Source: JBFXAN01 sp050184225 (lineage in GTDB: Bacteria > Chloroflexota > Dehalococcoidia > CAUJGQ01). From it: a stretch of DNA of 34,703 nucleotides. The notes under the pieces were generated by a model. That model saw nothing but the letters and a program-made list of their open reading frames with translations, was not told the origin of the DNA and did no database searches. Positions 32,417 to 34,703 of the stretch are shown here, piece by piece; within the stretch, counting starts at the first letter, position 1; each line of letters opens with the position of its first letter. The position numbers and the translations under genes were made by a program. The stretch covers positions 1 through 34,703 of the forward strand of contig JBFXAN010000062.1 of the NCBI GenBank assembly GCA_050184225.1, written 5' to 3'.

Positions 32417-33073
32417 CTAGGAGTCGAGATTCGTGCCAAACTGACGATCGCCGGCGTCGCCCAACCCGGGCACGATAAAGGCGTCCGCGTTGAGATGGTC
32501 GTCGACCGCGGCGATGTGGATGCGAACGTCGGGGTGGTGTGTGTGGAGCGCGGCCACCCCTTCCGGCGCGGCGATCAAACCGACGAAGCGGACCTCCGGC
32601 ACGCCCCAGAGCTTGAGCACATCAACCGCCGCGATGGCGGAGCCGCCGGTAGCGAGCATCGGGTCCAGCACGAGGGCCACGTCGACCGTTGGCTTCGGCG
32701 GCAGGCGATTGTAGTAAGAGACGGGCCGGTGGGTGGTTTCGTCTCGATAGAGGCCCAGGTGCCAGACCTGGGCCGTGGGCGCCAGTTCCATCATCGCGTC
32801 GGCCATGGTGACACCGGCGCGCAGGATTGGCACCAAACCCAAACGCGGCGCCAGCCGGTAGCCGGCCGTCTCGGCCAGCGGCGTTGTCACCACCGTTTCC
32901 GCGACGGGCAGGTCGGCCAGCGCCTCATACGCGAGCAGCCAGGTGAGTTCCCGCACGCGCAGCCGGAAGGCGAGTGGCTCCGTTCGTTGGTCGCGCAACG
33001 CGGTCAACTTCACCCGAACCAGTGGATGCTGTGACTCATATACCCCGGCGATCAATGTCGCCTGCTCTGTCAT
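32417..33073 (-). CDS. upp: Uracil phosphoribosyltransferase
   Basis: A 218-residue enzyme that makes UMP from uracil and PRPP. The PRPP-binding motif VALVLDPMLATGGSA (about residues 130-144), the LVPILRAGVTMADAM loop, and the C-terminal uracil-binding IVPGLGDAGDRQFGT are all present and complete. An AGGGG ribosome-binding site lies before the ATG, and a TACACT possible -10 is at 33099-33094. It leads a likely two-gene unit with the phosphorylase. Confidence 0.95.
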   Translation of the reverse strand: MTEQATLIAGVYESQHPLVRVKLTALRDQRTEPLAFRLRVRELTWLLAYEALADLPVAETVVTTPLAETAGYRLAPRLGLVPILRAGVTMADAMMELAPTAQVWHLGLYRDETTHRPVSYYNRLPPKPTVDVALVLDPMLATGGSAIAAVDVLKLWGVPEVRFVGLIAAPEGVAALHTHHPDVRIHIAAVDDHLNADAFIVPGLGDAGDRQFGTNLDS

Positions 33074-33110
33074 TGTTTCGCCCCTTCGGGGTGAGTGTAA
33101 CTTGATTTGA

Positions 33111-33145
33111 ACCGCAAAGACGCGAAGGACGCCGAGGACGCAAAG
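33111..33145. repeat. Imperfect 9-bp tandem repeat (GCAAAGAC/GCGAAGGAC/GCCGAGGAC/GCAAAG)
   Basis: Four adjacent related units of 6-9 bp lie upstream of upp and the flavoprotein gene. The composition is unlike coding sequence nearby and resembles intergenic repeats of the ACGCAAAG type seen in many bacterial genomes. No gene is present in 33074-33285. Confidence 0.55.
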
Positions 33146-33153
33146 TTAATAGT

Positions 33154-33239
33154 TGTCATGCTGAGGAGCGCAGCGACGAAGCATCTCGTCGCTGGGTAAC
33201 CGTCGGCGGCGAGATGCTTCGCTGCGCTCAGCATGACAA
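33154..33239. repeat. Long imperfect inverted repeat (MITE-like hairpin)
   Basis: The left arm (TGTCATGCTGAG... to about 33188) and the right arm (about 33211-33239) are reverse complements except for two extra trinucleotides in the left arm. The arms read TGTCATGCTGAGCGCAGCG followed by AAGCATCTCG. The middle is about 22 bp. It is a non-coding dispersed-repeat type. Confidence 0.75.
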
Positions 33240-33272
33240 TACTGATCTCTGCGTCTATGTGGTGAAATCCCG

Positions 33273-33278
33273 TACCCT
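33273..33278 (+). promoter_or_regulatory. Possible -10 element for a leaderless flavoprotein transcript
   Basis: TACCCT ends 7 bases before the ATG at 33286, with GG and a short spacer after it as in the CCA-enzyme promoter. No -35 or ribosome-binding site is evident. Confidence 0.3.
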
Positions 33279-33285
33279 GGGAATG

Positions 33286-34494
33286 ATGTATGACGTGATC
33301 GTTGCAGGCGGCGGTCCCGGTGGGAGCACGGCGGCGCGGGAGGCAGCGGCGGCTGGTGCGTCGGTGCTGTTGCTGGACAAGGCGGCGTTCCCGCGTGACA
33401 AGCCCTGCGGCGGCGGCGTCAACGTGCGGGCGGCCGCGCTGCTACCGTTCGACTTAGGGCCGGTGGTCGAGCGGACCGTGACCGGCGTGCGCTTCAGCCT
33501 GCGGACCCGTGGTGATTTCACGCGACGATACGACCGGCCGCTCACCTTCATGACCCAGCGTGCCCGCCTCGACGCGTTCCTGGTCGAGCAAGCGGTTGAA
33601 GCGGGCGCCACGCTCCACGAGCGGGATGCCGTGCGCGCCGTCGAGGTAGACCGGGGCGGCGTCACTGTGCGGACCGCGCGCGATGCCTATCGGGCACGCG
33701 TCCTCGTCGGGGCGGACGGCGCGAACGGCGTCGTCGCCCGCTCCGCCGGACTCGATGGACGGCGAGACCTGGCCGTTGCCGTCGAAGGAAACATCCGCTT
33801 TGCGGTCGAACCCCCGGACGCGTGGCGATCGACGGCGGCGCTGGACCTCGGCCTGATTCCGGGCGGCTATGGCTGGCTCTTTCCCAAGGGCGACCACGTC
33901 AACATCGGCGTCGGTGGCTGGAAATACACCGGCCCGACGCTGCGCACCCACCTCGACCGCGTCACACGTCATTACGGATTCTCGCCCAACCAGCTCAGCG
34001 GACTGCGCGGCCATCATTTACCCGTCCGCCGCCGCGGCTCGCGAATTGTCAGCGGGCGCGTGGCATTGGTGGGCGATGCCGCCGGCTTGGTCGACCCGCT
34101 GTCCGGTGAAGGGATCTACGCGGCGATCGCCAGTGGGCGCGCCGCCGCGGGCCACGCGCTCGCGGCGGTCGATGGTCGTGCCGGCGATCTGAGCGGTTAT
34201 GAACGCGAGATCGACCAGACGCTCGGGCCGGACCTGCGCGTGTCCTCACAGCTCCAGGATGTTTTCAATCTGGCGCCGCCGCTGTACGTCGCGCTGCTCC
34301 GCCGCAGTGACCTGCTCTGGACGTTGCTCTGCCGGATCATCCGGGGTGAAGGTGATTATGCCGGGTTCAAGCGTCGCGCCGGGCCGCTCAGCCTCGCGCT
34401 CGATGGCGCGTCCTGGCTGGTGCGTCATTCCGCGCTCGGCCGGGCCGCCGGCCGTCCGGAATGGCACGAGCCTACGGCCGCTCGCGCCCTGTAG
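33286..34494 (+). CDS. Geranylgeranyl reductase-family FAD-dependent oxidoreductase
   Basis: A 402-residue flavoprotein. It has the FAD-binding Rossmann start DVIVAGGGPGGSTAAREAAAAG, then DKPCGGGVNVRAA and LVGADGANGVVAR, and the second FAD motif VALVGDAAGLVDPLSGEGIYAAIASG. This order is typical of the geranylgeranyl-reductase family, which saturates isoprenoid chains of lipids, quinones or chlorophyll-like molecules; the substrate here is unknown. ATG at 33283 or 33286 (adjacent) is chosen over an upstream ATG at 33214, which lies inside the inverted repeat at 33154-33239. The reading frame is complete. Confidence 0.87.
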   Translation: MYDVIVAGGGPGGSTAAREAAAAGASVLLLDKAAFPRDKPCGGGVNVRAAALLPFDLGPVVERTVTGVRFSLRTRGDFTRRYDRPLTFMTQRARLDAFLVEQAVEAGATLHERDAVRAVEVDRGGVTVRTARDAYRARVLVGADGANGVVARSAGLDGRRDLAVAVEGNIRFAVEPPDAWRSTAALDLGLIPGGYGWLFPKGDHVNIGVGGWKYTGPTLRTHLDRVTRHYGFSPNQLSGLRGHHLPVRRRGSRIVSGRVALVGDAAGLVDPLSGEGIYAAIASGRAAAGHALAAVDGRAGDLSGYEREIDQTLGPDLRVSSQLQDVFNLAPPLYVALLRRSDLLWTLLCRIIRGEGDYAGFKRRAGPLSLALDGASWLVRHSALGRAAGRPEWHEPTAARAL

Positions 34495-34558
34495 TCGGAT
34501 TTCACTATCAAGACACCACGGCGCCATGTCTCTTTCTGAGGGCTGGTCGAATCGTAAG

Positions 34559-34632
34559 CCCCTGGGAGCGCGGACATCCAGTCCGCATAGGTGTGGGATG
34601 ACCGGCGGGCAGGATGTCCGCGCTCCCAGGGG
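34559..34632. repeat. 74-bp palindromic element with perfect 21-bp arms
   Basis: Bases 34559-34579 (CCCCTGGGAGCGCGGACATC plus one more C) are an exact reverse complement of 34612-34632, with 32 bp between. The end motif is shared with the element at 30319-30550. It lies beyond the flavoprotein stop; 34495-34703 holds no gene that I can support. Confidence 0.85.
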
Positions 34633-34703
34633 GGCACGTCTTCTCTGGCGGTTGCAGTGATTCGTAGTTAGGTAGAGCGGCGTGTATGGAAATATGGTGT
34701 TGG

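Overview
The window is a high-GC bacterial chromosome segment of 34.7 kb. It has dense, mostly co-directional gene blocks, frequent GTG starts and GC-rich dispersed palindromes. The gene content (a TIGR03663/Agl23-like membrane glycosyltransferase fused to an NHL propeller, a stand-alone NuoE/NuoF pair, a geranylgeranyl-reductase-type flavoprotein, rnc-smc and ftsY on one strand) suggests Chloroflexota, possibly a Thermomicrobia/Sphaerobacter-like lineage. That placement is inference from gene types, not a measured result. No tRNA, rRNA, CRISPR array, transposase or phage gene was seen.

Layout. (1) 1-123: the tail of an FtsX/MacB-type ABC permease, followed by a hairpin. (2) 192-3753, minus strand: a NuoE/NuoF NADH-dehydrogenase module, then an MNT/HEPN toxin-antitoxin pair whose HEPN gene has an early in-frame stop, then a UPF0175-like small protein. 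(3) 3959-4932, plus: a DUF433 antitoxin with a foreign-looking C-terminal tail, overlapping a PIN-domain toxin by ATGA. (4) 5035-12083, minus: a uridine-kinase-like P-loop protein, an LPG-synthase-type membrane flippase, the glycosyltransferase-NHL fusion and a second glycosyltransferase-39-like protein lacking the catalytic Asp. This reads as a cell-surface glycosylation locus. (5) 12225-19836, minus: ftsY, three accessory enzymes (DHFR/RibD-like, GNAT, SnoaL-like), smc and rnc, with a near-consensus sigma-70 promoter at 20010-20038. (6) 20088-26778: CCA-adding enzyme (+), DUF983 protein (-), aroK-aroB and a small basic protein (+), murJ (-), and an HD-domain dGTPase (+). (7) 26785-28880: a type I phosphodiesterase gene bounded on both sides by copies of one GC-rich repeat, which encodes or abuts both protein termini. 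(8) 28988-33073: a UgpC/MsmK-type ABC ATPase (-), a 232-bp palindromic element, then a pyrimidine salvage set of cdd (+), pyrimidine-nucleoside phosphorylase (-) and upp (-). (9) 33286-34494: a geranylgeranyl-reductase-family flavoprotein (+), flanked by two further palindromic repeats.

How the genes fit together. cdd, the phosphorylase and upp together convert (deoxy)cytidine to uridine to uracil to UMP. aroK and aroB are translationally coupled steps of the shikimate pathway. rnc, smc and ftsY are a classic bacterial neighbourhood, here split by accessory genes. The most unusual signals are: a NuoF whose C-terminal ferredoxin module has lost exactly the four ligands of one cluster while keeping the four of the other; an RNase III with Arg in place of a conserved catalytic-site Asp; a probable CTG start for FtsY; and the repeat-bracketed phosphodiesterase.
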